Below are positions 13,905 to 21,861 of a stretch of DNA of 26,439 nucleotides, in pieces (within the stretch, counting starts at the first letter, position 1; each line of letters starts with the position of its first letter). Made by a program: the position numbers and the translations under genes. The DNA is from Colimorpha sp045597845 (GTDB taxonomy: Bacteria > Bacteroidota > Bacteroidia > Bacteroidales > P3): the NCBI GenBank assembly GCA_045597845.1, contig JAZLKZ010000101.1, positions 1 through 26,439 of the forward strand, given 5' to 3'. The notes beneath the pieces are model-generated. The model ran no database searches and was not told the origin of the DNA. It saw only the letters and a program-made list of their open reading frames with translations.

Positions 13905-15719
13905 ATGGCAAAATACAAAATGCACGTTCTCATCTGCGGCGGTACTGGATGTAAATCTTCCAATAGCTTGCAGATTATTGAAAACTTCCACAATATTTTG
14001 AAGGAAAAAGGTCTCCAGGACGAAGTTCAGGTCATCAAGACTGGTTGCTTCGGTTTCTGCGAGAAGGGTCCCATTGTCAAGATTATGCCTGACAATACCT
14101 TCTACACCCAGGTAAAGCCCGAAGACGTTCGTCGTATCGTTGAAGAGCACTTGGTTAAAGGTCGTAAGGTGCCCGAACTGCTCTATATGAATCCTGAAAA
14201 CAAAGAGCACGTTTCCGACTCCAAGCACATGGACTTCTACAAAAAGCAGATTCGTATCGCTTTGCGTAACTGCGGTTTCGTAGATCCCGAAAACATTGAA
14301 GAGAGCATCGCTCGTGGTGGTTATGAGGCATTGGCAAAGTGTCTTTCCGAAATGACCCCCGAACAGGTTATCGCCGAAATGAAGGCTTCTGGCCTCCGCG
14401 GCCGTGGTGGTGCTGGTTTCCCCACTGGTTTGAAATGGGAACTCTGCGCCAAGAACAAGGCAGATCAGAAATATGTCATCTGCAATGCCGATGAGGGTGA
14501 CCCCGGCGCATTCATGGATCGTTCCATCTTGGAAGGCGACCCCAACAGTATCGTTGAGGCTATGGCCATCTGCGGTTACGCTATTGGCGCTACCAAGGGC
14601 TTGGTTTACATCCGCGCAGAATATCCTCTTGCTATCGACCGTTTGAAAATCGCCATCAACCAGGCTCGTGAATATGGTCTCTTGGGCGAGAACATCCTCG
14701 GATGCGACTTCAGCTTTGATATCGAACTCCGTTACGGTGCTGGCGCATTCGTATGCGGTGAGGAAACCGCTTTGATCCACTCCATGGAAGGTCAGCGTGG
14801 TGAACCTACCTTGAAACCCCCATTCCCCGCTGTTAGTGGTTACATGGGCAAGCCCTCTAACGTAAACAACGTTGAGACCTTCGCTAACGTTCCCGTAATC
14901 ATCAGCAAGGGTGCTGAGTGGTTCAGCAAGATTGGTACCGAGAAATCCAAAGGTACTAAGGTGTTCGCATTGGCAGGCCAGATCAACAACGTAGGTCTGA
15001 TCGAAGTTCCTATGGGAATCACCTTGCGTGAGATTATTTATGAAATTGGTGGCGGCATCAAGGGTGGCCGTCAGTTCAAGGCAGTTCAGACCGGTGGTCC
15101 TTCCGGCGGATGCTTGACCGCAAAACACCTCGACACCGCTATTGACTACGATAGCCTCGTGGCTGCTGGTTCCATGATGGGTTCTGGTGGTATGGTTGTT
15201 ATGGATGAAACTTCCTGTATGCCTGCTATCGCTAAGTTCTATCTGGAATTCACTTGCGAAGAGAGTTGTGGTAAATGTTCACCCTGCCGTATCGGTAACA
15301 AACGTCTCTGCGAAATGCTTGAGAAGATCACCGACGGTCGTGGTACAATGGAAGACCTCCAGGAACTCCGCAACCTTGCAGCAGTTATCAAGGATACCGC
15401 ATTGTGCGGACTTGGACAGACTTCACCAAACCCCGTACTCTCTACCCTCGACAACTTCTGGGATGAGTACGTTGAGCACGTTGTTGACAAGAAATGCCGT
15501 GCCGGTGTCTGCAAGAAACTTATGAGATACGAAATCGACCGCGAAAAATGTGTTGGATGTGGTAAGTGCGCCAAGGGATGTCCCGCTGAGGCCATCACCC
15601 GTACCGACTATACTGCTCCTGGTCACAAACTCGCTTCCATGGTTATCGACAGCGAAAAGTGCTTGAAGTGCGGTGCTTGTATCGGTGGCTGTAAATTTGG
15701 TGCCATTTCAGTTAAATAA
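13905..15719 (+). CDS. hydB: NADH-dependent [FeFe]-hydrogenase subunit HydB (NuoF-like)
   Basis: The 604-residue protein has, in order: a thioredoxin-like [2Fe-2S] domain (Cys11, Cys16, Cys48, Cys52); the NuoF FMN- and NADH-binding core with GRGGAGFPTG (166-175) and NADEGDPGAF (194-203); an SLBB-type linker around 355-410; the NuoF [4Fe-4S] site ESCGKCSPCRIG with Cys455/458/461 and Cys501; and two C-terminal [4Fe-4S] ferredoxin motifs (Cys549/552/555/559 and Cys586/589/592/596). This order is that of HydB of electron-bifurcating hydrogenases. It binds NAD(H) and, through FMN, is the bifurcation site that splits electrons between NADH and ferredoxin. Codon choice favours C-ending codons and CGT, unlike the genes upstream, as expected for a highly expressed gene. 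The long frame on the other strand (13506-15128) is a shadow. Confidence 0.96.
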   Translation: MAKYKMHVLICGGTGCKSSNSLQIIENFHNILKEKGLQDEVQVIKTGCFGFCEKGPIVKIMPDNTFYTQVKPEDVRRIVEEHLVKGRKVPELLYMNPENKEHVSDSKHMDFYKKQIRIALRNCGFVDPENIEESIARGGYEALAKCLSEMTPEQVIAEMKASGLRGRGGAGFPTGLKWELCAKNKADQKYVICNADEGDPGAFMDRSILEGDPNSIVEAMAICGYAIGATKGLVYIRAEYPLAIDRLKIAINQAREYGLLGENILGCDFSFDIELRYGAGAFVCGEETALIHSMEGQRGEPTLKPPFPAVSGYMGKPSNVNNVETFANVPVIISKGAEWFSKIGTEKSKGTKVFALAGQINNVGLIEVPMGITLREIIYEIGGGIKGGRQFKAVQTGGPSGGCLTAKHLDTAIDYDSLVAAGSMMGSGGMVVMDETSCMPAIAKFYLEFTCEESCGKCSPCRIGNKRLCEMLEKITDGRGTMEDLQELRNLAAVIKDTALCGLGQTSPNPVLSTLDNFWDEYVEHVVDKKCRAGVCKKLMRYEIDREKCVGCGKCAKGCPAEAITRTDYTAPGHKLASMVIDSEKCLKCGACIGGCKFGAISVK

Positions 15720-15753
15720 TAATCGTTAAATGCATCATATAGCTTGTGGCAAA

Positions 15754-15761
15754 TACCTTTG
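15754..15761 (+). promoter_or_regulatory. Possible internal -7 box before hydA
   Basis: TACCTTTG matches TAnnTTTG and lies 34 nt before the hydA ATG in the 76-nt hydB-hydA gap. No -33 box is seen at the right distance. It may add a second transcript start for hydA-hydC, or be chance. Confidence 0.35.
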
Positions 15762-15795
15762 CAGCAGACTATATTCAAAATCTTAAAGAAACAAA

Positions 15796-17571
15796 ATGAT
15801 TAATCTAACTATAGATAATAAGCCGGTTCAAGTCGAGGAAGGTACTACGATTTTGAAAGCCGCTCGTCAGGCCGGTATCGATATTCCTACCTTGTGCTAT
15901 TTCGAGCTCAATGGTATGAAGTTTGAAAACAAACCCGGTGGATGCCGTGTTTGCGTTGTTGAAGTAAAAGGACGTAAGAACCTCGCTCCCGCATGTGCTA
16001 CCGATTGTATGGAAGGCATGGAAGTGTTCACCCACAGTGCACGCGTTATCAACGCTCGTAAGACTGTTGTTGAACTTATCCTCTCCGACCACCCGAACGA
16101 TTGCCTCCAGTGCGAGAAGAACGGTGACTGCGAATTGCAGGCTCTCGCCAAGAGACTTGGCATCAAGGAGATTCCTTTCAAGGGTGCTCAATCAACATAT
16201 CGCAAAGATGCTACCCTCAGCGTAGAACGTGATATGGACAAGTGCGTGATGTGCCGTCGTTGCGAAACCATGTGCAACAAATTCCAGAGTGTTGGTGCTT
16301 TGAGCGGTGTTAACCGTGGCTTCCAGGCCGTAGTGGCTCCCGCTTTCGATCAGAACCTTGTCGACAGCAGCTGTGTAAACTGCGGTCAGTGTGTACAGGT
16401 TTGCCCCGTTGGCGCGCTTACCCTCGTTGACAACATTGGTGACGTTATGAAGGCTATCGCCGATCCTACCAAGAAAGTCGTTGTGCAGACCGCTCCCGCA
16501 GTCCGCGTTGCTTTGGGTGAGGAATTTGGCATGCAGCCCGGCGAAATCGTTACCGGCAAGATGGCTGCCGCTCTCCGTCGCCTTGGTTTCGACTATGTGT
16601 TCGATACCGACTGGAGCGCTGACCTTACCATTATGGAGGAGGGTACCGAACTTCTTGGCCGCGTAAAGAGTTTCCTCGCTGGCGACAAGAACGTCAAACT
16701 GCCTTTGTTTACCAGTTGCTGTCCTGGTTGGGTTACCTTCTACGAGAAGAATTTCCCCGACCTGCTCGACTATCCTTCGACCGCAAAATCTCCTCAGCAG
16801 ATGTTCGGCGCTGTAGCAAAGAACTATTTCGCACAGAAGATTGGCGTAAAACGCGAAGACCTCGTTGTTGTTTCCATCATGCCTTGCTTGGCCAAGAAGA
16901 GCGAATGCGCTCGTGACGAATTCAAGGTAAACGGTGATCCCGATGTAAACTTCTCCTTGACCACTCGCGAACTTGCGCACATGATCAAGCAGTGCAACCT
17001 CGACCTCAACGACATGCCTGAGGAAGACTTTGACAGTCCTCTCGGCCAGTCAACAGGTGCTGCTGTTATCTTTGGCGCTACTGGTGGTGTTATGGAAGCA
17101 GCCGTTCGTACCGCTTATGAAATCTATTGCGGCAAACCTCTGCCCAAGATCGACCTCGAAGCAGTTCGTGGCATCTATGGCGACAGCGTTCGTACCGCTA
17201 CCGTCGATTTCAACGGTTTGGCAGTTAAGGTGGCTATTTGCTACGGTCTCTCCAACGCTCGCAAACTTATGGAAGAGGTTCGCAATGGCAACCCCAATGG
17301 TTATCACTTCGTTGAGGTGATGGCTTGTCCTGGCGGTTGTATCGGTGGTGCAGGCCAGCCCTATCACCACGGTCACAGCGACATCATCCAGAAACGTATG
17401 GAAGCTACCTATCGTGAAGACGCTGGCAAGCCCATCCGCAAGTCTCATGAAAATCCCGATATCATCGCGATCTACAAAGAGTACTATGGCGAACCCTGTG
17501 GTCACCTCAGTCACGAGCAGCTCCACACTCATTATTTCGACAAATCTGACAAGATTGAAGCAACAAAATAA
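15796..17571 (+). CDS. hydA: [FeFe]-hydrogenase catalytic subunit HydA
   Basis: The 591-residue protein has the M3 layout: plant-type [2Fe-2S] domain (Cys34, Cys50, Cys53, Cys67), His-Cys3 [4Fe-4S] site (His99, Cys103, Cys106, Cys112), two [4Fe-4S] sites (Cys150/153/156/160 and Cys193/196/199/203), then the H-cluster domain. The H-cluster motifs are canonical: L1 TSCCPGW (proton-relay Cys308, ligand Cys309), L2 MPCLAKKSE (Cys364), L3 EVMACPGGCIGGAGQP (Cys511, Cys515). A small-subunit-like C-terminal tail follows from about 525. With HydB and HydC it should form the cytoplasmic complex that oxidises NADH and reduced ferredoxin to make H2, or runs in reverse. The maturases HydE, HydF and HydG are not in the window. 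Family group A3 is likely from the trimeric context. Confidence 0.97.
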   Translation: MINLTIDNKPVQVEEGTTILKAARQAGIDIPTLCYFELNGMKFENKPGGCRVCVVEVKGRKNLAPACATDCMEGMEVFTHSARVINARKTVVELILSDHPNDCLQCEKNGDCELQALAKRLGIKEIPFKGAQSTYRKDATLSVERDMDKCVMCRRCETMCNKFQSVGALSGVNRGFQAVVAPAFDQNLVDSSCVNCGQCVQVCPVGALTLVDNIGDVMKAIADPTKKVVVQTAPAVRVALGEEFGMQPGEIVTGKMAAALRRLGFDYVFDTDWSADLTIMEEGTELLGRVKSFLAGDKNVKLPLFTSCCPGWVTFYEKNFPDLLDYPSTAKSPQQMFGAVAKNYFAQKIGVKREDLVVVSIMPCLAKKSECARDEFKVNGDPDVNFSLTTRELAHMIKQCNLDLNDMPEEDFDSPLGQSTGAAVIFGATGGVMEAAVRTAYEIYCGKPLPKIDLEAVRGIYGDSVRTATVDFNGLAVKVAICYGLSNARKLMEEVRNGNPNGYHFVEVMACPGGCIGGAGQPYHHGHSDIIQKRMEATYREDAGKPIRKSHENPDIIAIYKEYYGEPCGHLSHEQLHTHYFDKSDKIEATK

Positions 17572-17593
17572 ATTAGAATGTGGAATGTAAAGT

Positions 17594-17624
17594 GGTGATT
17601 GCAATGCAATCCATTGCAATCACC
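17594..17624 (+). other. Perfect 13-bp hairpin between hydA and hydC
   Basis: GGTGATTGCAATG (17594-17606) and CATTGCAATCACC (17612-17624) pair perfectly over 13 bp around the loop CAATC. No T-run follows, so it is not a classical terminator. It lies 22 nt after the hydA stop and 25 nt before the hydC start. A stabilising or processing hairpin between the two genes, or a protein-binding site, are the likely readings. Confidence 0.7.
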
Positions 17625-17649
17625 CATTTACGACTAAAATAATAAGAAT

Positions 17650-18126
17650 ATGGCTAATATTAAGTTATCTGAAGATAAAATCAAGACCGTCAAAGAGATA
17701 GCAGCATCCTTTGGCAATCGTCCCGGTGAGGTTATCAATGTACTTCATCAGGTTCAGGGTAAATTCGGCTACCTCCCCGCTGAAATTCAAGAGGTTGTGG
17801 CTCACGAACTCAATATCCCCGTATCTCGCGTTTACGGTATCGTTTCCTTCTACTCATTCTTCACCATGGAGCCCAAGGGCGAGTATCCCATCGATGTATG
17901 CTTGGGTACCGCTTGCTACGTGCGTGGTGCCGGGAAGGTTCTCGATGCTTTCAAACGTGAGTTGAATGTTGAAGTCGGCAAATGCACTCCCGATGGTAAG
18001 TTCTCTTTGAACACCCTCCGTTGCGTTGGCGCTTGCGGTTTGGCACCTGTAGCCATGATTGGCGACAGGGTTTATGGCCGTTTGACTCCTGACATGGTTC
18101 GCGACATTGTTGCTGAATACAAATAA
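17650..18126 (+). CDS. hydC: NADH-dependent [FeFe]-hydrogenase subunit HydC (NuoE-like)
   Basis: The 158-residue protein is a NuoE-type thioredoxin-like [2Fe-2S] protein. A helical N-terminal part carries VLHQVQGKFGYLP and SRVYGIVSFYSFF, then DVCLGTACYVRGA supplies Cys84 and Cys89, and LRCVGACGLAP supplies Cys125 and Cys129. All four cluster ligands are present. Length is typical of the family. HydC passes electrons between the NADH-FMN part of HydB and the rest of the complex. In Thermotoga the order is HydC-HydB-HydA; here hydC comes last. It follows hydA after 78 nt that hold a hairpin, and is followed by a clear terminator. Confidence 0.96.
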   Translation: MANIKLSEDKIKTVKEIAASFGNRPGEVINVLHQVQGKFGYLPAEIQEVVAHELNIPVSRVYGIVSFYSFFTMEPKGEYPIDVCLGTACYVRGAGKVLDAFKRELNVEVGKCTPDGKFSLNTLRCVGACGLAPVAMIGDRVYGRLTPDMVRDIVAEYK

Positions 18127-18151
18127 TATTCACCATCAGTCCAAAAGAATG

Positions 18152-18183
18152 GGGAAGTCCTAAGGGACTTCCCTTTCTTTTTT
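18152..18183 (+). terminator. Rho-independent terminator of the hydrogenase operon
   Basis: GGGAAGTCC (18152-18160), loop TAAG, and GGACTTCCC (18165-18173) form a perfect 9-bp stem, followed directly by the T-rich run TTTCTTTTTT at 18174-18183. It begins 25 nt after the hydC stop. Confidence 0.93.
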
Positions 18184-18277
18184 GCTTGTCGGAAAACACT
18201 CGGTCCGACTATACGTTTTTTATGAAAGATGCAATAAAATGTGCTTTTGATAGTTAATACTGAAAACACTAATTGTT

Positions 18278-19669
18278 ATGGAACCCATCATCGATATTCT
18301 TTACAGGCAATATTTACGTACGCGCAACGTGGTTACGGACAGCCGTGCCATTACCGCTGGTTGTATCTTTTTCGCTTTCAAAGGCGAGAAATTCGACGGC
18401 AACGCTTTTGCTCCAGAGGCTTTAAGCAAAGGTGCGGCTTTGTGTGTTATCGATGATCCCAATTATTGTGTAGATTCCCGTTGCATTCTCGTCCCCAATG
18501 TGTTGGAAACTTTGCAGCAGTTGGCTCGCTATCACCGTGACCAGCAATCCATTCCCTTTATTGGCATCACGGGAACCAATGGCAAGACCACCACAAAAGA
18601 ACTTGTCAATGCTGTCCTTTCCAAGAAATATCGCACACATGCCACGAAAGGCAATTATAACAATCATTTGGGCGTTCCGCTGACGATACTTTCCATGCCG
18701 GAGGATACTGAAATAGCCATTATCGAGATGGGCGCCAATCACCCTGGCGAGATAGATTTCTTGTGCAATATCGCGCATCCGGATTATGGATTGATAACCA
18801 ATGTGGGGAAGGCACATCTTGCTGGTTTCGGAAGTTTCGAGGGCGTGGTGCGCACCAAGACGGAACTGTATCGCTTTCTTCATGTGCGAAAAGGAACCGT
18901 TTTTGTCAATGCCGACAATGCCATTTTGATGGAACAGGCAGGACGAATGTCAACCGTTTCCGACATCCCGTCGTTTGTTCCCGGTTATATTCCGGGTTCG
19001 CCGGCACCTGTTGGAACTTGCAATGCCTATAAGCAGTTGTCTGTCGTTACATACGGAAGCAATGAATCTTCCGAAGTCAAAGGTTCCCTTGTGGGAAGCA
19101 ATCCCTATATGAAGTTTTATGTGGAGGAAGGGGACAATGTATATACCATCCAGTCGAAGTTGTTGGGCAACTACAATTTCGACAATGCCATGGCGGCAGT
19201 TGCAGTTGGTACGTTCTTCTCCGTTGATATGTTCGACATTAAAGAGGCGTTGGAGTCTTATACTCCCCAAAACAATCGTTCCCAGTATAAGCAAGGGAAA
19301 TACAACGCCCTCGTGATGGATTGCTACAACGCCAATCCCTCAAGTATGAAAGTCTCCGTCGAAAATTTTGCCGCGATGCAGGCTTCCCACAAGGTGGCGA
19401 TGCTTGGTGGTATGAAAGAGCTGGGAGCCGAGAGTGCCAAAGAGCACCAGCAATTGGTCGATTGCTTCAAGGATTGTGACTTTGAACGTATTGTGCTTGT
19501 GGGAAATGAGTTCTCTGAGTGTACATTTCCCAATCCTGACATCGTGATGCTTTTTGAAGATGTGGAAAAAGCGAAGCACCACTTTCAGGAAAATCCTTTG
19601 AGTGGTGCTACCGTGTTGCTTAAAGGTTCCAACGGCACGCGTATGTGGCTGTTGGAGGATGTTTTATAG
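18278..19669 (+). CDS. murF: UDP-MurNAc-tripeptide D-Ala-D-Ala ligase MurF
   Basis: The 463-residue protein is a Mur ligase. An N-terminal domain carries VVTDSRAITAGCIFFAFKGEKFDGN, as in MurF/MurE uridine-nucleotide binding. The ATP loop GITGTNGKTTTK lies at 96-107, GNYNNHLGVPLT at 125-136, EMGANHPGEID at 150-160, and the NVGKAHLAGFGS segment at 175-186. The C-terminal domain has MDCYNANPSSM and LGGMKELG. It adds D-Ala-D-Ala to UDP-MurNAc-tripeptide in the cytoplasm, completing the cell-wall pentapeptide precursor. The start is the ATG at 18278. The stop overlaps the 3' end of the convergent gene on the other strand by 6 nt. No clear promoter box was found. Confidence 0.96.
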   Translation: MEPIIDILYRQYLRTRNVVTDSRAITAGCIFFAFKGEKFDGNAFAPEALSKGAALCVIDDPNYCVDSRCILVPNVLETLQQLARYHRDQQSIPFIGITGTNGKTTTKELVNAVLSKKYRTHATKGNYNNHLGVPLTILSMPEDTEIAIIEMGANHPGEIDFLCNIAHPDYGLITNVGKAHLAGFGSFEGVVRTKTELYRFLHVRKGTVFVNADNAILMEQAGRMSTVSDIPSFVPGYIPGSPAPVGTCNAYKQLSVVTYGSNESSEVKGSLVGSNPYMKFYVEEGDNVYTIQSKLLGNYNFDNAMAAVAVGTFFSVDMFDIKEALESYTPQNNRSQYKQGKYNALVMDCYNANPSSMKVSVENFAAMQASHKVAMLGGMKELGAESAKEHQQLVDCFKDCDFERIVLVGNEFSECTFPNPDIVMLFEDVEKAKHHFQENPLSGATVLLKGSNGTRMWLLEDVL

Positions 19670-20572
19670 AGAGAGCTTTATGCCGAATTCGTGGATGGGG
19701 TTGCCATCGTTCGTGCCTTTGATATAGGTGGGCAGCAGGTTGAAATATACTTGAGCGCCTGAACGGAACAAGAACCAAGACTTGGACCATCCAACGACAA
19801 CGTCAAGTCTCCATTTGTTTACATTCTCAATGTTGGGTTCGGCGTACATTTTTGATGTCGAGTTGTCGGACTGAACCATTGAGACTGCAAAGTTGGATGC
19901 GATGTTGTATCCAACGCACAAACCAGCGTAAAGGTATGAACGTTTGCCCTCTTTGTTGGTTCTGACGTGTGCGATGGTGATGGGCACCTCTAAGGTGTGA
20001 ATGAAAGTGTGCGGAGTGGCGTACAACGGAGTAAGATAGTCGTTCAGGACAAAATCTTTGTTCTCGCCGTTGTAGGTGATGTCGTTATAGTACTCGTGAT
20101 ATGCCATCTGGTAGCCCACGCCAAAATTCACATCCCATTTCTTTGCGATAGGGTAGTGTAAGTTGACAGTGAGACCCAACGAAAAATTGTTAGAGAAGTA
20201 GGGGCTTGCGGCTTCGGTAAAAATGGACGTGATGCCTACTCCCAAAGCGGGATCAATCGAGAAACTCAGTCCACGTCCGATTTCGGCTCGGCGCTGAGCC
20301 TTTGCCTCCTTGGCGGCTTCTTTCTCTTCTTTTTTCTGCTGTTTTTCCAAGGCTTCTTGTTCTTTCTGTTCCTGCTTCTGCTGTTTCAACATCGCCTTTT
20401 CTTGAGCTTCTTGCTCTTTCTGCTCTTGCTTCAGCTGTTTCTGCAACTCTTTTTCCTGTTGCTGCAACATTTCCTGCTGCATTCTGTTTTGTTCCAGGCT
20501 GTCAACCACTTGTGCTTCAACTCCCATAAATGTGAGACTGCATAGTAGCATTGTAATAAATACTTTTTTCAT
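19664..20572 (-). CDS. Outer-membrane beta-barrel protein with N-terminal coiled coil
   Basis: The 302-residue protein has a Sec signal peptide (cleavage near EAQ, residues 19-21). From about 27 to 97 it is a strongly charged Gln/Glu/Lys/Ala coiled coil with a 12-residue near-repeat (KQEQKEQEA-x-EK at 48-59 and at 66-77). From about 100 to the end it looks like a beta-barrel of the outer-membrane type: alternating aromatic and polar strands such as LSFSIDPALGVGI and NFSLGLTVNLHYPI, a GVGYQMAYHEYY turn, and the end strand FGIKLSL. I do not recognise a named family; it resembles the broad outer-membrane beta-barrel and PorT-like groups of Bacteroidales. The coil may reach toward peptidoglycan in the periplasm. 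It converges with murF, overlapping by 6 nt. Confidence 0.8.
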   Translation of the reverse strand: MKKVFITMLLCSLTFMGVEAQVVDSLEQNRMQQEMLQQQEKELQKQLKQEQKEQEAQEKAMLKQQKQEQKEQEALEKQQKKEEKEAAKEAKAQRRAEIGRGLSFSIDPALGVGITSIFTEAASPYFSNNFSLGLTVNLHYPIAKKWDVNFGVGYQMAYHEYYNDITYNGENKDFVLNDYLTPLYATPHTFIHTLEVPITIAHVRTNKEGKRSYLYAGLCVGYNIASNFAVSMVQSDNSTSKMYAEPNIENVNKWRLDVVVGWSKSWFLFRSGAQVYFNLLPTYIKGTNDGNPIHEFGIKLSL

Positions 20573-20624
20573 AATAAAAAGGTATTAGTTAATAAAAAAT
20601 AATTGTTATTCCAGATGAATTTCT

Positions 20625-20654
20625 TTTGCAAAAATAATTATTTTTTTAGATTTG
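20625..20654 (+). promoter_or_regulatory. TTTG-N18-TAGATTTG promoter for the asparaginase gene
   Basis: TTTG at 20625-20628, an 18-nt spacer and TAGATTTG at 20647-20654 match the Bacteroidota -33/-7 promoter, one base short of the usual 19-21 nt spacing. It leaves an untranslated leader of roughly 115 nt before the ATG at 20779. It is back-to-back with the divergent box at 20629-20636. Confidence 0.6.
20629..20636 (-). promoter_or_regulatory. -7 box for the coiled-coil barrel gene
   Basis: On the minus strand TATTTTTG matches TAnnTTTG and lies 57 nt upstream of the ATG at 20572. It has the same TTATTTTTGCAA core as the box upstream of porP. It overlaps the divergent asparaginase promoter. 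Confidence 0.6.
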
Positions 20655-20778
20655 GAGAAGAAAAAATGCGATAGATGTGGTCGATATTCCTATTTTTATT
20701 ATGAATCTTGATGAAAAGCCCCACCTTCCAATAGTGTTACACAATAATCAATCGTTCCTTTGCGTTATATCATTAATT

Positions 20779-21792
20779 ATGAAAAACAAAGTACTGTTAA
20801 TCTATACAGGAGGCACCATCGGTATGGTTCAGGATGAGTCGGGCGTGCTGCATCCCTTTGCTTTGGATCGTATCTATGACGCTGTTCCGCAGTTGAAAAA
20901 TTGTGCCTACGGCATTGATTCTTGTCAGCTTGAGAACATCATCGATTCTTCGAACATGACTCCCGCATTTTGGCGCGATATTGCCAATATCATTGCCCGA
21001 GAATACGACCGTTACGATGGTTTTGTGGTGCTTCATGGTACCGACACCATGGCTTATACGGCTTCGGCTTTGAGTTTCGTGTTTAAAAATCTCGCCAAAC
21101 CTATCGTGCTTACAGGTAGTCAGTTGCCTTTGGGTATGTTGCGAAGCGACGGTCGCGAGAACATCATCTGCGCTCTTGAAATAGCGTCGGCGCGGCAGCT
21201 CAATATCCCCGAAGTCTGCATTTTCTTTGAAGACCATCTTTATCGTGGCAACCGCAGTACCAAGGTCAGCGCCGAGAACTTCGACGCATTCAACAGTTAC
21301 AACTATCCATCGCTTGCCACGGCGGGAATCAATATCAGCTTTAAGGAACATCTGATTCTTCCCGTTCCCGAAGGCCCGCTTACCATTCGCACCGAATTCG
21401 ACAATAGGGTGGCTGTTTTGAAACTTTTCCCTGGAATTACGCGCGAGGTCGTTCATGCAGTGCTGAGTACGTCCGACTTGCAGGGACTGGTTATAGAGAC
21501 GTATGGATCGGGCAATGCGCCAACCGAGAAATGGTTTATCGATGAGTTGGAGACGGCCTCCCAACGTGGCATCATTCTCATGAACGTAACCCAGTGCAAG
21601 GCCGGAGCCGTAAAGATGCGCCAGTATGCCGCTTCGTGCGACATGGACCGCATTGGTGTAGTGGGAGCGAAGGACATTACCATTGAGGCCGCAGTCACCA
21701 AGCTGATGTATCTTTTGGGCTGCTATCCCAACGACAAGCAGCACGTCAAAGAACGTCTTTCGGTTTCCCTCCGTGGCGAATTGACCGATTAA
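20779..21792 (+). CDS. ansA: Type I (cytoplasmic) L-asparaginase
   Basis: From the ATG at 20779 (MKNKVLLIYTGGTIGM) the protein has 337 residues, the usual size of AnsA-type asparaginases. The open frame runs back to 20677, but the residues added precede the first strand and are rejected. Catalytic groups: Thr13 in YTGGTIGM, Thr88 and Asp89 in LHGTDTMAYTASALS, and the lysine in NRSTKVSAENFDAF. No signal peptide, so the enzyme acts in the cytoplasm, turning L-asparagine into aspartate and ammonia. Aspartate can then feed fermentation through fumarate. It is divergent from the coiled-coil barrel gene and is followed after 69 nt by porT. Confidence 0.95.
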   Translation: MKNKVLLIYTGGTIGMVQDESGVLHPFALDRIYDAVPQLKNCAYGIDSCQLENIIDSSNMTPAFWRDIANIIAREYDRYDGFVVLHGTDTMAYTASALSFVFKNLAKPIVLTGSQLPLGMLRSDGRENIICALEIASARQLNIPEVCIFFEDHLYRGNRSTKVSAENFDAFNSYNYPSLATAGINISFKEHLILPVPEGPLTIRTEFDNRVAVLKLFPGITREVVHAVLSTSDLQGLVIETYGSGNAPTEKWFIDELETASQRGIILMNVTQCKAGAVKMRQYAASCDMDRIGVVGAKDITIEAAVTKLMYLLGCYPNDKQHVKERLSVSLRGELTD

Positions 21793-21817
21793 GGGTTTAA
21801 AGGTTTTTAGGGTTTAA
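21792..21817 (+). repeat. Short direct repeat between ansA and porT
   Basis: AGGGTTTAA occurs at 21792-21800 and again at 21809-21817, separated by AGGTTTTT; the middle unit is a degenerate third copy. It starts on the last base of the ansA stop codon. No function is apparent. Confidence 0.5.
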
Positions 21818-21861
21818 GACTCAAATCAACAATTCAACAAATCAATAGTTTTTGCGTTTCT

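Noticed and set aside
13506..15128. 540-codon open frame on the minus strand opposite the [2Fe-2S] gene and hydB
   Set aside because: It lies fully against two genes with complete motifs and is explained by their strong codon bias; its translation shows no recognisable domain.
20677..20778. N-terminal extension of the asparaginase
   Set aside because: The family starts just before the TGGTI motif; the extension is most likely untranslated leader.
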